From positions 1 to 5,577 of the forward strand of contig JAQYWA010000151.1 of the NCBI GenBank assembly GCA_030145265.1: a stretch of DNA of 5,577 nucleotides, read 5' to 3'. The DNA comes from Desulfuromonas sp. (GTDB lineage Bacteria > Desulfobacterota > Desulfuromonadia > Desulfuromonadales > Trichloromonadaceae). The position numbers and the translations under genes were made by a program. The notes under the pieces are model-generated. The model was not told where the DNA came from, searched no databases, and saw nothing but the letters and a program-made list of their open reading frames with translations. Of this stretch, positions 1 to 5,577 are shown one piece after another; within the stretch, counting starts at the first letter, position 1; the number at the start of each line of letters is the position of its first letter.

Positions 1-136
1 CGCGATGGACACCCTTGCCGTTCAGCTAACGGTTCCCGTCATCAGGGTCCGTAGGGGACTTTCACCCCCAAGTCTCCAGTTGGACACCACATCCAACCGG
101 ATGGCGTTTACACGCCACGCGCCATGCCTGGCGCAC
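1..136 (-). mobile_element. Group II intron, 5' end (domain I start), truncated by the window edge
   Basis: Read on the minus strand, the element opens at base 136 with GTGCGCC, matching the GUGYG 5' consensus of group II introns. It continues with a stretch I recognise from bacterial group II ribozymes (GGTGAAAGTCCCC, then GGGAACCGTTAGC, then GGCAAGGGTGTCC). Folding by eye gives consistent helices: GGCGT/ACGCC closed by a GUAA tetraloop (plus-strand 103-116), a 9-bp stem with one G-U pair (76-100), CCGTT/AACGG (18-32), and an enclosing GGA-CCCT/AGGG-TG-TCC helix (7-50). Group II introns are self-splicing retroelements that usually carry a reverse transcriptase/maturase in domain IV. That part, the catalytic domain V and the 3' end lie beyond base 1, so I cannot say whether the copy is complete or active. 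It sits one base after the U-tract of an intrinsic terminator on the same strand, the site preference of bacterial class C (IIC) introns. Class is inferred from position only. Confidence 0.85.
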
Positions 137-137
137 C

Positions 138-176
138 AAAAAAAACCGGGGAGGCAAATTAATCTCCTCCCCGGTT
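138..176 (-). terminator. Rho-independent terminator of the hepT-mntA operon
   Basis: On the minus strand an 11-bp perfect stem (AACCGGGGAGG pairing with CCTCCCCGGTT, GC-rich core of 9 bp) encloses an 11-base AT-rich loop. The run of eight T residues that follows overlaps the last two stem bases in composition. It begins 32 bases after the mntA stop codon, so it is well placed to end the toxin-antitoxin transcript. It also forms the sequence immediately upstream of the group II intron and is left intact by it. Confidence 0.92.
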
Positions 177-208
177 GTATAGTTGTCTTCTTCCCACTTG
201 TCCTGAAT

Positions 209-502
209 CTACTGCAGCACCTCATACCGCCTTTCGATGACCTTGCGAAACTCGGGACTGGTCGCGGACCAATCAAGCACGTCCACCATGATCGGCAAAT
301 CAGAAAGGGAAAAGGCTTCCTTCAACTGTGCGACCCGCCTGGAATCAAGTTTCTGTGCAGCGACCAGAACCAGATCCAGGTCAGAATAGCGCCTGGAGGT
401 GCCATCGACGCGCGATCCGAAAACCCGGGCTTCACATTCAGGCACATGGTCCCGAAGAATCCTGCGGACTTCGTCCAGATATGTCTGATCAAGATCAATC
501 AT
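209..502 (-). CDS. mntA: MntA-like minimal nucleotidyltransferase antitoxin
   Basis: This 97-residue protein is a minimal nucleotidyltransferase (MNT, DNA polymerase beta-like fold) of the HI0073/MntA type. It shows the GSX10DXD active-site signature exactly: G29-S30, ten residues, then D41-L-D43. A third acidic residue is likely D74 in the VDVLDW stretch after a beta-strand. Two metal ions bound by such aspartates support NMP transfer. In characterised MntA proteins the enzyme uses ATP to AMPylate a tyrosine of the partner HepT and so neutralises it. The length is normal for the family. The ATG at 502 lies inside the end of hepT (8-base overlap), with only a weak purine-rich stretch ahead of it, so translation is probably coupled to hepT. 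A strong terminator follows. The fold and motif are seen directly; the antitoxin role is inferred from motif plus partner gene. Confidence 0.9.
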   Translation of the reverse strand: MIDLDQTYLDEVRRILRDHVPECEARVFGSRVDGTSRRYSDLDLVLVAAQKLDSRRVAQLKEAFSLSDLPIMVDVLDWSATSPEFRKVIERRYEVLQ

Positions 503-914
503 TCATTTTTTCCAGTTGAGCCAACAGATATCTGGCCTCACCGACAAAGCCGACCGCCGTGTCGTAAACCTCCTGCGCCCGACTTTCATCGTAAGTATGC
601 GGGGTCAGATTACGGGCTTCGGCATAATCAAACCAGAGGGTCGGATCGGATATCAAACCATAGCGGGCCGCCATCCGGAACAGGTCCTTGCGAACCAGGG
701 GGTCGGCGTCTTCGGGCGACCTGTTAAGTCGAATCCAACGCTGGATGAATTTCCAGCAGAGTTCAAAAGTGAATTCGAAATTCTGGATAACCCCGGCACG
801 CAACCCCTTCTGCACGACCTCATCCAGTCCGGCCATAAACTCATCATCCCGGACCCGCTTCAGGAGCTCCTCCAGAGAACCAATCGCCTTTTGCAAACTG
901 CTCAAGTCAAGCAC
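495..914 (-). CDS. hepT: HepT-like HEPN-domain RNase toxin (HI0074 / nucleotidyltransferase substrate-binding family)
   Basis: From the GTG start the protein has 139 residues, mostly helical. It carries the landmarks of the HI0074 family: a VIQNFEFTFELCWK helix (about 42-55), the GLI-D-W segment (86-94) and RNLTPHTY at 101-108. The last is the RX4HXY motif of HEPN toxins, with R101 and H106 as likely RNase residues and Y108 as the tyrosine expected to be AMPylated by MntA. HepT proteins act as dimeric RNases that halt growth until modified by the antitoxin encoded next door. I chose GTG at 914 because GGAGGGG (928-922) lies 7 bases upstream; an in-frame ATG at 968 would add 18 non-family residues, has no ribosome site and would start about 10 bases from the predicted transcription start. 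The family has also been named simply 'substrate binding', so toxicity is inferred. Toxin-first order and overlap with mntA are typical. Confidence 0.88.
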   Translation of the reverse strand: MLDLSSLQKAIGSLEELLKRVRDDEFMAGLDEVVQKGLRAGVIQNFEFTFELCWKFIQRWIRLNRSPEDADPLVRKDLFRMAARYGLISDPTLWFDYAEARNLTPHTYDESRAQEVYDTAVGFVGEARYLLAQLEKMND

Positions 915-921
915 GTCAGAA

Positions 922-928
922 CCCCTCC
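922..928 (-). promoter_or_regulatory. Ribosome binding site deciding the hepT GTG start
   Basis: GGAGGGG on the minus strand, 7 bases ahead of the GTG at 914. It is the only good Shine-Dalgarno site near the 5' end of this reading frame and argues against the longer ATG start at 968. Confidence 0.75.
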
Positions 929-984
929 GTGCAACACGTGGCTGCAGAAACATTGTTGACCATTTCATCGACTTTTTTTTGAGG

Positions 985-990
985 ATTATA
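985..990 (-). promoter_or_regulatory. Candidate -10 element of the hepT-mntA promoter
   Basis: A perfect TATAAT on the minus strand, 71 bases before the GTG start of hepT. No good -35 hexamer stands 15-19 bases upstream, so the promoter may be weak or need an activator, or may rely on other contacts. Transcription would begin near 978 and give a leader of about 64 bases. The run of eight A residues just after it (minus strand, 980-973) would lie at the predicted start of the transcript. Confidence 0.4.
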
Positions 991-1028
991 CACGAACTTC
1001 ATTGATGATACATGGATTTTCTTTTCCT

Positions 1029-1057
1029 TTGCCCTCCAAGCGCTCCCCTGCTATCCT
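1029..1057 (+). promoter_or_regulatory. Candidate sigma-70-type promoter of sbcDC
   Basis: TTGCCC (1029-1034) is separated by exactly 17 bases from TATCCT (1052-1057). The -10 box is preceded by TGC, giving an extended TGn -10. Each hexamer matches consensus at four of six positions. Transcription would start near 1064, leaving a short leader of about 23 bases that still includes the sbcD ribosome site. It points away from the hepT promoter. Confidence 0.55.
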
Positions 1058-1074
1058 CTTTCGCGACTGTTTCC

Positions 1075-1079
1075 AAGGA
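1075..1079 (+). promoter_or_regulatory. Ribosome binding site deciding the sbcD start
   Basis: AAGGA lies 7 bases before the ATG at 1087. This, together with the family's N-terminal motif beginning right at that Met, rejects the in-frame ATG at 1012, which would add 25 residues and lies upstream of the predicted promoter. Confidence 0.7.
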
Positions 1080-1086
1080 CAACCCC

Positions 1087-2226
1087 ATGCGAATTTTGCA
1101 CACCTCCGACTGGCATCTCGGCCGCCAGTTTCATAATGTTTCGCTGCTCGACGACCAGCGTCTGGCTTTAGCGCAGATCATCGACATCATCCGCACCCGC
1201 CAGGTCGACGTGGTGGTGGTGGCCGGCGACATCTACGACCGCTCGGTCCCCCCGGCGACGGCGGTGGAACTACTCGACGACACCGTCAATACCATCTGCC
1301 ACGAACTGCAGGTTCCGCTGATCCTGCTCTCCGGCAACCACGACGGCCCGCAGCGGCTGGGCTTCGCCTCGCGGCAGCTGGCCGGAGCCGGGCTGCACGT
1401 GGCCGGGCCGCTGTGGAGCGTGCCGCAGCCGATTATGCTCACAGGGGATGCCGGTGAGGTGGCCTTCTATCCGATCCCCTACGCCGACCCGGCCACGGTA
1501 CGCAATGTTCACGACGTCGAGGTATCGAGCCATGACGAAGCGATGGCCTGCCTGCTCGACCAGGTGCGGCAGGACAACGGCCCGACCCGACCCTGCGTAG
1601 TGATCGCCCACTGTTTTCTGGCTGGCGGCGAGGTCTCCGAATCAGAACGCCCGCTCTCCATCGGCGGCGCCGACCAGGTGTCGCCCGAGCATTTCAAAAA
1701 CTTCAGTTATGCCGCCCTCGGCCACCTGCACGGCCCACAGTTCCGGGGGGCGCCGCACATCCGCTACTCGGGTTCGCCGCTGAAATATTCCTTTTCCGAA
1801 GAACGCCAGCGCAAGTCGGTCACCCTGGTCGAACTCGATGCCGCAGGAGAAGCCACGATCGAGCAGATCCCGCTGACGCCGCGACACGACATGCGCACCC
1901 TCGAAGGCTCCCTCGCCGAACTGCTGGCGGCGGGGCAGGATGATCCCCGCCGGGACGACTACCTGCTGGTGCGGCTGTCCGACACCCACGCCATTTTGGA
2001 TGTGATGAGCAAACTGCGCGAGGTCTACCCCAACGTGCTGCACCTTGAGCGTCCCGGACTGATGGCCAGGGGCGACGGCCTTGAGGTCAGCCGCGACCGC
2101 CTGAAAAAGGGGGAGATGTCGATGTTCGAGGATTTCTTCACCCAGGTCAACGGCAAAGCGCTGAGTGAAGAACAGGCGAAAATCGTCACCGACACCCTCG
2201 ATTCACTGCATCGGGAGGAGCCCTGA
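1087..2226 (+). CDS. sbcD: SbcD, nuclease subunit of the SbcCD (Mre11-Rad50-like) exonuclease
   Basis: A 379-residue calcineurin-like metallophosphoesterase, close to usual SbcD lengths of about 380-400. The start MRILHTSDWHLGR gives metal ligands D8 and H10. Further phosphoesterase motifs follow in order: GDIYDR with D48, GNHD with N84-H85-D86, an AHCF histidine H175, and GHLHG with H213 and H215. The segment YSGSPLKYSFSE soon after is typical of SbcD, and the last 100 residues or so would form the cap and the region contacting SbcC. With SbcC it forms a Mn2+-dependent complex acting as an ATP-dependent double-strand exonuclease and single-strand endonuclease that cuts DNA hairpins and protein-blocked ends. 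The stop codon overlaps the sbcC start by one base (TGATG), so the two are translationally linked. All catalytic residues seen are intact. Confidence 0.97.
   Translation: MRILHTSDWHLGRQFHNVSLLDDQRLALAQIIDIIRTRQVDVVVVAGDIYDRSVPPATAVELLDDTVNTICHELQVPLILLSGNHDGPQRLGFASRQLAGAGLHVAGPLWSVPQPIMLTGDAGEVAFYPIPYADPATVRNVHDVEVSSHDEAMACLLDQVRQDNGPTRPCVVIAHCFLAGGEVSESERPLSIGGADQVSPEHFKNFSYAALGHLHGPQFRGAPHIRYSGSPLKYSFSEERQRKSVTLVELDAAGEATIEQIPLTPRHDMRTLEGSLAELLAAGQDDPRRDDYLLVRLSDTHAILDVMSKLREVYPNVLHLERPGLMARGDGLEVSRDRLKKGEMSMFEDFFTQVNGKALSEEQAKIVTDTLDSLHREEP
2213..2220 (+). promoter_or_regulatory. Ribosome binding site of sbcC inside the sbcD 3' end
   Basis: GGGAGGAG lies 5 bases before the sbcC ATG and within the last codons of sbcD. 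It supports the start at 2226 and separate initiation of sbcC beyond simple coupling. Confidence 0.75.
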
Positions 2227-5200
2227 TGCGCCCACTGACCCTGACTATGACCGCCTTCGGCCCCTTCCCCGACGCCGAAACCATCCGCTTCCTGGAACTT
2301 GGCGAGAACCCGCTCTTTCTCATCAACGGCCCCACCGGCTCGGGAAAGACCACCATCTTAGATGCCATCTGCTTCGCCCTCTACGGCAAAACCACCGGCG
2401 ACGAGCGCGAAGGGACGCAGATGCGCTGCGACCTAGCCGCCGCCGACACCCTCACCGAAGTAGGCCTCGAATTCGAGTTCTCCGGCCGTCGCTTCCGCAT
2501 CCGCCGGGTACCGGAACAGCAGCGCCCCAAATCCCGCGGTGAAGGGACCACCACCCAGGCCCCGGAAGCCCAATTCGTCGAACTGCTTAAAGGCGGCGGC
2601 GAACGCCTTATCGTCTCCAGCAAGGTCAGCGAGGCGACCCGCGAGATCGAAGAACTCACCGGCCTCTCCGTCGACCAGTTCCGCCAGGTGATGGTGCTGC
2701 CGCAGGGCAAATTCCGCCAGCTGCTGATGGCCGACTCAGGGGAGCGGGAAAAAATCTTCAGCCAGCTCTTTCAGACCCGCATCTACAAGCGTTTGGAAGA
2801 GAGTCTCAAGGCCCGTTCCGCGGAAATTCGTCGGGAACGGGACGAACTTAAAAATATCCGCAAAGGTATTTTGGAAGGGGCCGAACTGGAGAGCGTCGAG
2901 GAGTTGGAGCGGGAGTTGGTGGAACGGATCACCGAGACGGAAGCGGCCCGGCTGCTGAAAGAGGATAAAGAAAAAGCCTACGGCGCAGCCGGCATAGCGC
3001 AGCAGCAGGCGCTCAGTCTGGAACAGGCCTTTGCCGAACTGGAACGGCTCACAGCCCGACAGGCCGAGTTGCTCGCCCAGCAGAAAAACTATGCCGACCA
3101 ACGCGCCCGCCTGACTGCCGCCGAACAGACCCTCAAGCTCAAGCCGCTGTTCGACGAGAAAATCCGCCGCCAGAAAGAGCTGCAGCAGGCCGAAACCGAG
3201 CACGCGCAAGCCACCACAGCCAGAGATAGGGCACACGAGCAGTTGACGCAGTCCGATCAGGAACGCCGGGCCGCCGAACAACTGGCCGCCCCCCTCGATG
3301 CCGCCAAGCAGGAGGTCATCCGGCTGGAAGGGTTGCGCACTCGCGTGAGCGCCCTGGCCGTAGCACGGCAGGCACTTGGGCAGGCAGAATCGGCGGCGAA
3401 AACGATTCAGCTCTCCCGGCAAAAAGCCGAAGCGGACCTGCGGGAAATTCAGCAGAAACGGGAAACGACAGAGCAGAGACAAACCCTCTGGCAGGAGGAA
3501 CTGTCAGCTCTCGGCGACAAGCAACTTCAGCAAAAACTCTTGGCGGACCAACTGGCCTCCCGCCAAGAGCTGGACAGTCTGCAGCGTCAGCATAGCCAGT
3601 ATCTGGCCGAACTGGAACGGGCAGAAGCACAGGGGAAACGACTCCGCGAAGAACTCGATGCCCAGGACAAACAGACCAAGGTCCTGGAGCTGGCGTGGCA
3701 CCAGGGACAGGCGGCCATCCTTGCCGCCGAGCTTCAGGAAGGCCGCCCCTGCCCGGTCTGCGGCAGCACCGACCATCCGGCACCAATCCACAGCGAAGGG
3801 CCGTTGCCGTCGCAGGACGAACTGGAACTAGCCCGCTCCCGCACCCAGGAAATCAGTCAACGACTGGCCACCGCCCGCGAAGCTTACGGCGAAACCCGGG
3901 GCAAGGTGATCAACAGCCAGAAACTGCTGGGCGAGCTACAGGCCAAACTCGGCGAGGCGGCGCAACTCTCCACAACCGACCTGCGAAAAAGTAATGACCG
4001 GCTGAAACGGGAAGTGGATACGCTGCTGGCCCGGCGCAAAGAATTGGCGACACTGACCGACACCCTCCAGCAGCTCAAGCTGGCAGAAGCCGGGGCGCGA
4101 CAGAGACTCGACCAGACCGACAGCCAGAGCTCCGACTCGGCAACCGCATTGGCTACGGCCAAAGCCCAGGTACAAAGTGCCGAACAGGAATTGCCGGAGG
4201 CCTATCGCGCTGCCGGCGCCCTCGACCAGGCTATCGTCCGGGCTCGAAACGAAGCCGACGCCCTGGAGCAGCGGATTACTGCCGCCCGCGAAAACCATAA
4301 ACAGGCCCATGGCCTTTGGGAAGCGGCCGGCGCCACCCTCGTCGCGGCTGAAAAAACCCGAGGCAGTGCGCAAGAGTCGCTGGCCGAAGCGCTGGCCAGT
4401 CAAGAAGCTGCATTGGCTGCCAGTCCTCTGGCCGATGAGCAGGCCTATCGCGACGCCCTGCTCGAAGAAACTCAGGCGACTGCACTCAGGCAATCGATCA
4501 CCGATTACGACCAGCAGTGCGAGCGCATCACCGGAGCACTGGAGCAGCAACGCACGGCGGTTAAGGACCAGTCCCGCCCCGACCTGGAACGGGTCTCTGC
4601 CGAACTGCACCAGACCGAAGCGGCGAAAAACGAAGCCGACACCCGCTGGCAACAACTCGCCAACCGTCTGAGCCAGCTACTGAAGACTCGCACCAAGCTG
4701 GATCAAGCCGCCGCCGAGCAGGCCGAGCTCGATCGCCGCTACGCCGTCATCGGCACCCTGAGCGACGTGGCCAACGGCCAGACCGGCAACAAGATCAGCC
4801 TGCAGCGCTTCGTCCTCAGCGTGCTGCTCGACGACGTGCTGATCGAAGCCAGTCATCGCCTGAGCCTGATGAGCAAGGGCCGCTACCAGCTGCTGCGCAA
4901 AGAAGACCGGGCCAAGGGCAACAAAGCCTCGGGACTGGAATTGGAAGTCGAGGACGCCTACACCGGCAAGGTAAGGCCGGTGGCCACCCTCTCCGGCGGC
5001 GAAAGCTTCATGGCTGCGCTCTCCATGGCCCTCGGGCTCTCCGACGTGGTGCAAGCCTACGCCGGCGGCATCCACCTCGACACCCTCTTTATCGACGAAG
5101 GATTCGGCAGCCTCGACGCCGAATCCCTCGACTTGGCGATCCGCACCCTCATCGACCTGCAGGCCACCGGCCGCATGATCGGGATCATCTCCCACGTGGC

Positions 5201-5282
5201 GGAGCTGAAAGAACAGATGCCGCTTCGCCTCGACGTCATTGCCGACCGCGACGGTAGCCGGGTGCAGCTGGTCAGGCCTTAG
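2226..5282 (+). CDS. sbcC: SbcC, ATPase / zinc-hook subunit of the SbcCD complex
   Basis: A 1018-residue Rad50/SMC-like ATPase, close to E. coli SbcC (about 1050). The N-terminal lobe begins MRPLTLTMTAFGPF and carries Walker A GPTGSGKT (35-42) and a Q-loop VLPQGKF with Q160. Two long coiled-coil arms, roughly 175-505 and 515-850, are rich in Glu, Gln, Arg, Ala and Leu. Between them sits the zinc hook CPVC (C509, C512), followed by GSTDHPAP, where two SbcC molecules join through a shared metal ion. The C-terminal lobe has the ABC signature LSGGE (922-926), Walker B ending in D957-E958, the D-loop SLD (962-964) and the switch histidine H990 in IISH. ATP binding closes the head and controls SbcD. 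Function is in DNA end processing, removal of hairpins and palindromes, and repair. No frameshift or missing motif is apparent. No convincing terminator follows. Confidence 0.97.
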   Translation: MRPLTLTMTAFGPFPDAETIRFLELGENPLFLINGPTGSGKTTILDAICFALYGKTTGDEREGTQMRCDLAAADTLTEVGLEFEFSGRRFRIRRVPEQQRPKSRGEGTTTQAPEAQFVELLKGGGERLIVSSKVSEATREIEELTGLSVDQFRQVMVLPQGKFRQLLMADSGEREKIFSQLFQTRIYKRLEESLKARSAEIRRERDELKNIRKGILEGAELESVEELERELVERITETEAARLLKEDKEKAYGAAGIAQQQALSLEQAFAELERLTARQAELLAQQKNYADQRARLTAAEQTLKLKPLFDEKIRRQKELQQAETEHAQATTARDRAHEQLTQSDQERRAAEQLAAPLDAAKQEVIRLEGLRTRVSALAVARQALGQAESAAKTIQLSRQKAEADLREIQQKRETTEQRQTLWQEELSALGDKQLQQKLLADQLASRQELDSLQRQHSQYLAELERAEAQGKRLREELDAQDKQTKVLELAWHQGQAAILAAELQEGRPCPVCGSTDHPAPIHSEGPLPSQDELELARSRTQEISQRLATAREAYGETRGKVINSQKLLGELQAKLGEAAQLSTTDLRKSNDRLKREVDTLLARRKELATLTDTLQQLKLAEAGARQRLDQTDSQSSDSATALATAKAQVQSAEQELPEAYRAAGALDQAIVRARNEADALEQRITAARENHKQAHGLWEAAGATLVAAEKTRGSAQESLAEALASQEAALAASPLADEQAYRDALLEETQATALRQSITDYDQQCERITGALEQQRTAVKDQSRPDLERVSAELHQTEAAKNEADTRWQQLANRLSQLLKTRTKLDQAAAEQAELDRRYAVIGTLSDVANGQTGNKISLQRFVLSVLLDDVLIEASHRLSLMSKGRYQLLRKEDRAKGNKASGLELEVEDAYTGKVRPVATLSGGESFMAALSMALGLSDVVQAYAGGIHLDTLFIDEGFGSLDAESLDLAIRTLIDLQATGRMIGIISHVAELKEQMPLRLDVIADRDGSRVQLVRP

Positions 5283-5470
5283 TCCCCAAAAGTCCATTTT
5301 CAATCTACCCTTGTCATCCGAAAGCGAAGTTAAAAAAGATTGTGCAAATGCGAAACTTCCGACAACAATGGTAATCAAGTATGGTTGCCCATGAATAGCC
5401 CTTCAAATAAATACCCCACGAGATAACAGCAGACATTATCCACCTTCTCCAATACCAACAGAGGTGCCGC
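5283..5470 (+). other. Spacer between sbcC and the phosphofructokinase gene
   Basis: 188 bases, clearly more AT-rich by eye than sbcC. I see no persuasive gene, no hairpin with a T-tract and no strong promoter. A TTGTCA at 5311-5316 could be a -35, but no good -10 stands at the right distance. A nested imperfect inverted repeat (5311-5365) is the only structure noted. The region probably carries the promoter of the downstream gene. Confidence 0.5.
5460..5466 (+). promoter_or_regulatory. Ribosome binding site of the phosphofructokinase gene
   Basis: AGAGGTG ends 4 bases before the ATG at 5471. The alternative in-frame ATG at 5492 has only AGAG directly against it, so the upstream start is preferred, although the conserved part of the protein begins at the second Met. 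Confidence 0.5.
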
Positions 5471-5577
5471 ATGCATAAAAGGCAAAAGAGAATGAAGATC
5501 TGCATCAATACCGGCGGTGGCGACGCGCCGGGTTTGAACGCCGTCATCGAGGCGGTGACCATGGCCGCCTACAACCG
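5471..5577 (+). CDS. 6-phosphofructokinase, N-terminal 35 codons (cut by the window edge)
   Basis: The visible residues include MKICINTGGGDAPGLNAV (8-25). The GGGDxPGxN segment (15-23) is the N-terminal nucleotide/diphosphate-binding loop of the PfkA-type phosphofructokinase family, which phosphorylates fructose 6-phosphate to fructose 1,6-bisphosphate in glycolysis. The next residues (IEAVTMAAYN) fit the first helix. The residues that separate ATP-using from pyrophosphate-using enzymes lie beyond the window, so the phosphoryl donor cannot be decided and no symbol is given. The start at 5471 is favoured by its ribosome site; starting at 5492 would remove MHKRQKR, a basic stretch not usual in the family. 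It is on the same strand as sbcDC but 188 bases away, so probably a separate unit. Confidence 0.85.
   Translation, partial: MHKRQKRMKICINTGGGDAPGLNAVIEAVTMAAYN

Noticed and set aside
51..75. Sequence resembling a tRNA T-arm (GGGGACTTTCACCCC) on the plus strand
   Set aside because: No acceptor, D or anticodon arms fit around it. On the minus strand the same bases are the GGGGTGAAAGTCCCC part of the group II intron, which explains them.
5..727. Long plus-strand open frame of 240 codons across the intron, terminator and toxin-antitoxin genes
   Set aside because: It runs antisense through a structured RNA, a terminator and two well-recognised genes, and its translation is rich in Pro, Arg and His without any known domain.
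928..938. Small hairpin CGTG-CAA-CACG next to the hepT ribosome site
   Set aside because: Only four base pairs with a three-base loop; too short to call a regulatory element.
972..980. Run of eight T residues on the plus strand as a terminator
   Set aside because: No hairpin precedes it, and no plus-strand gene ends nearby.
2736..3482. Minus-strand open frame of 248 codons inside sbcC
   Set aside because: It is antisense to a coiled-coil region of a high-GC gene, where long false frames are expected; its Leu/Phe/Gly-rich translation mirrors the Glu/Gln/Lys-rich coils.
5283..5310. Terminator directly after sbcC
   Set aside because: There is a TTTT run and a repeated AGTCC, but the AGTCC copies are direct repeats and form no stem.
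4677..5378. Minus-strand open frame of 233 codons across the sbcC C-terminal lobe
   Set aside because: It is antisense to the conserved LSGGE/Walker B region, has no ribosome site and no recognisable domain.
5314..5562. Minus-strand open frame of 82 codons over the spacer and the phosphofructokinase start
   Set aside because: It overlaps the recognised phosphofructokinase N-terminus antisense, with no ribosome site or family resemblance seen.

Overview
The window suggests a Gram-negative, high-GC bacterium. Codon use, Shine-Dalgarno sites and the gene set would fit an anaerobic deltaproteobacterium (Desulfuromonadales/Geobacter type), but that placement is an impression from sequence style, not a demonstrated assignment. 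It holds four protein genes, one of them cut by the right edge, and the 5' end of a group II intron cut by the left edge.

Left part (1-990), minus strand, read right to left. A promoter with a TATAAT box precedes a two-gene toxin-antitoxin operon. A HEPN-fold HepT-like RNase toxin (GTG start at 914) overlaps by 8 bases a minimal nucleotidyltransferase antitoxin, MntA (start at 502). The operon ends in a strong intrinsic terminator (176-138). One base beyond its U-tract begins a group II intron (5' end at 136) that runs out of the window at base 1. Insertion just behind a terminator hairpin is the known habit of group IIC introns.

Right part (1029-5282), plus strand. A divergent promoter drives sbcD and sbcC, which overlap by one base. 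They encode the nuclease and the ATPase/zinc-hook subunits of the SbcCD (bacterial Mre11-Rad50) complex. SbcCD trims DNA ends, opens hairpins and cleaves long palindromes. All main catalytic and nucleotide-binding motifs of both proteins are intact.

Right edge (5283-5577). A 188-base AT-richer spacer without a clear terminator is followed by the first 35 codons of a 6-phosphofructokinase gene.

I see no evidence of a wholly new system. The most notable points are the intron placed exactly behind the toxin-antitoxin terminator, the complete set of HepT-MntA AMPylation motifs, and the divergent arrangement of this toxin-antitoxin pair with sbcDC.
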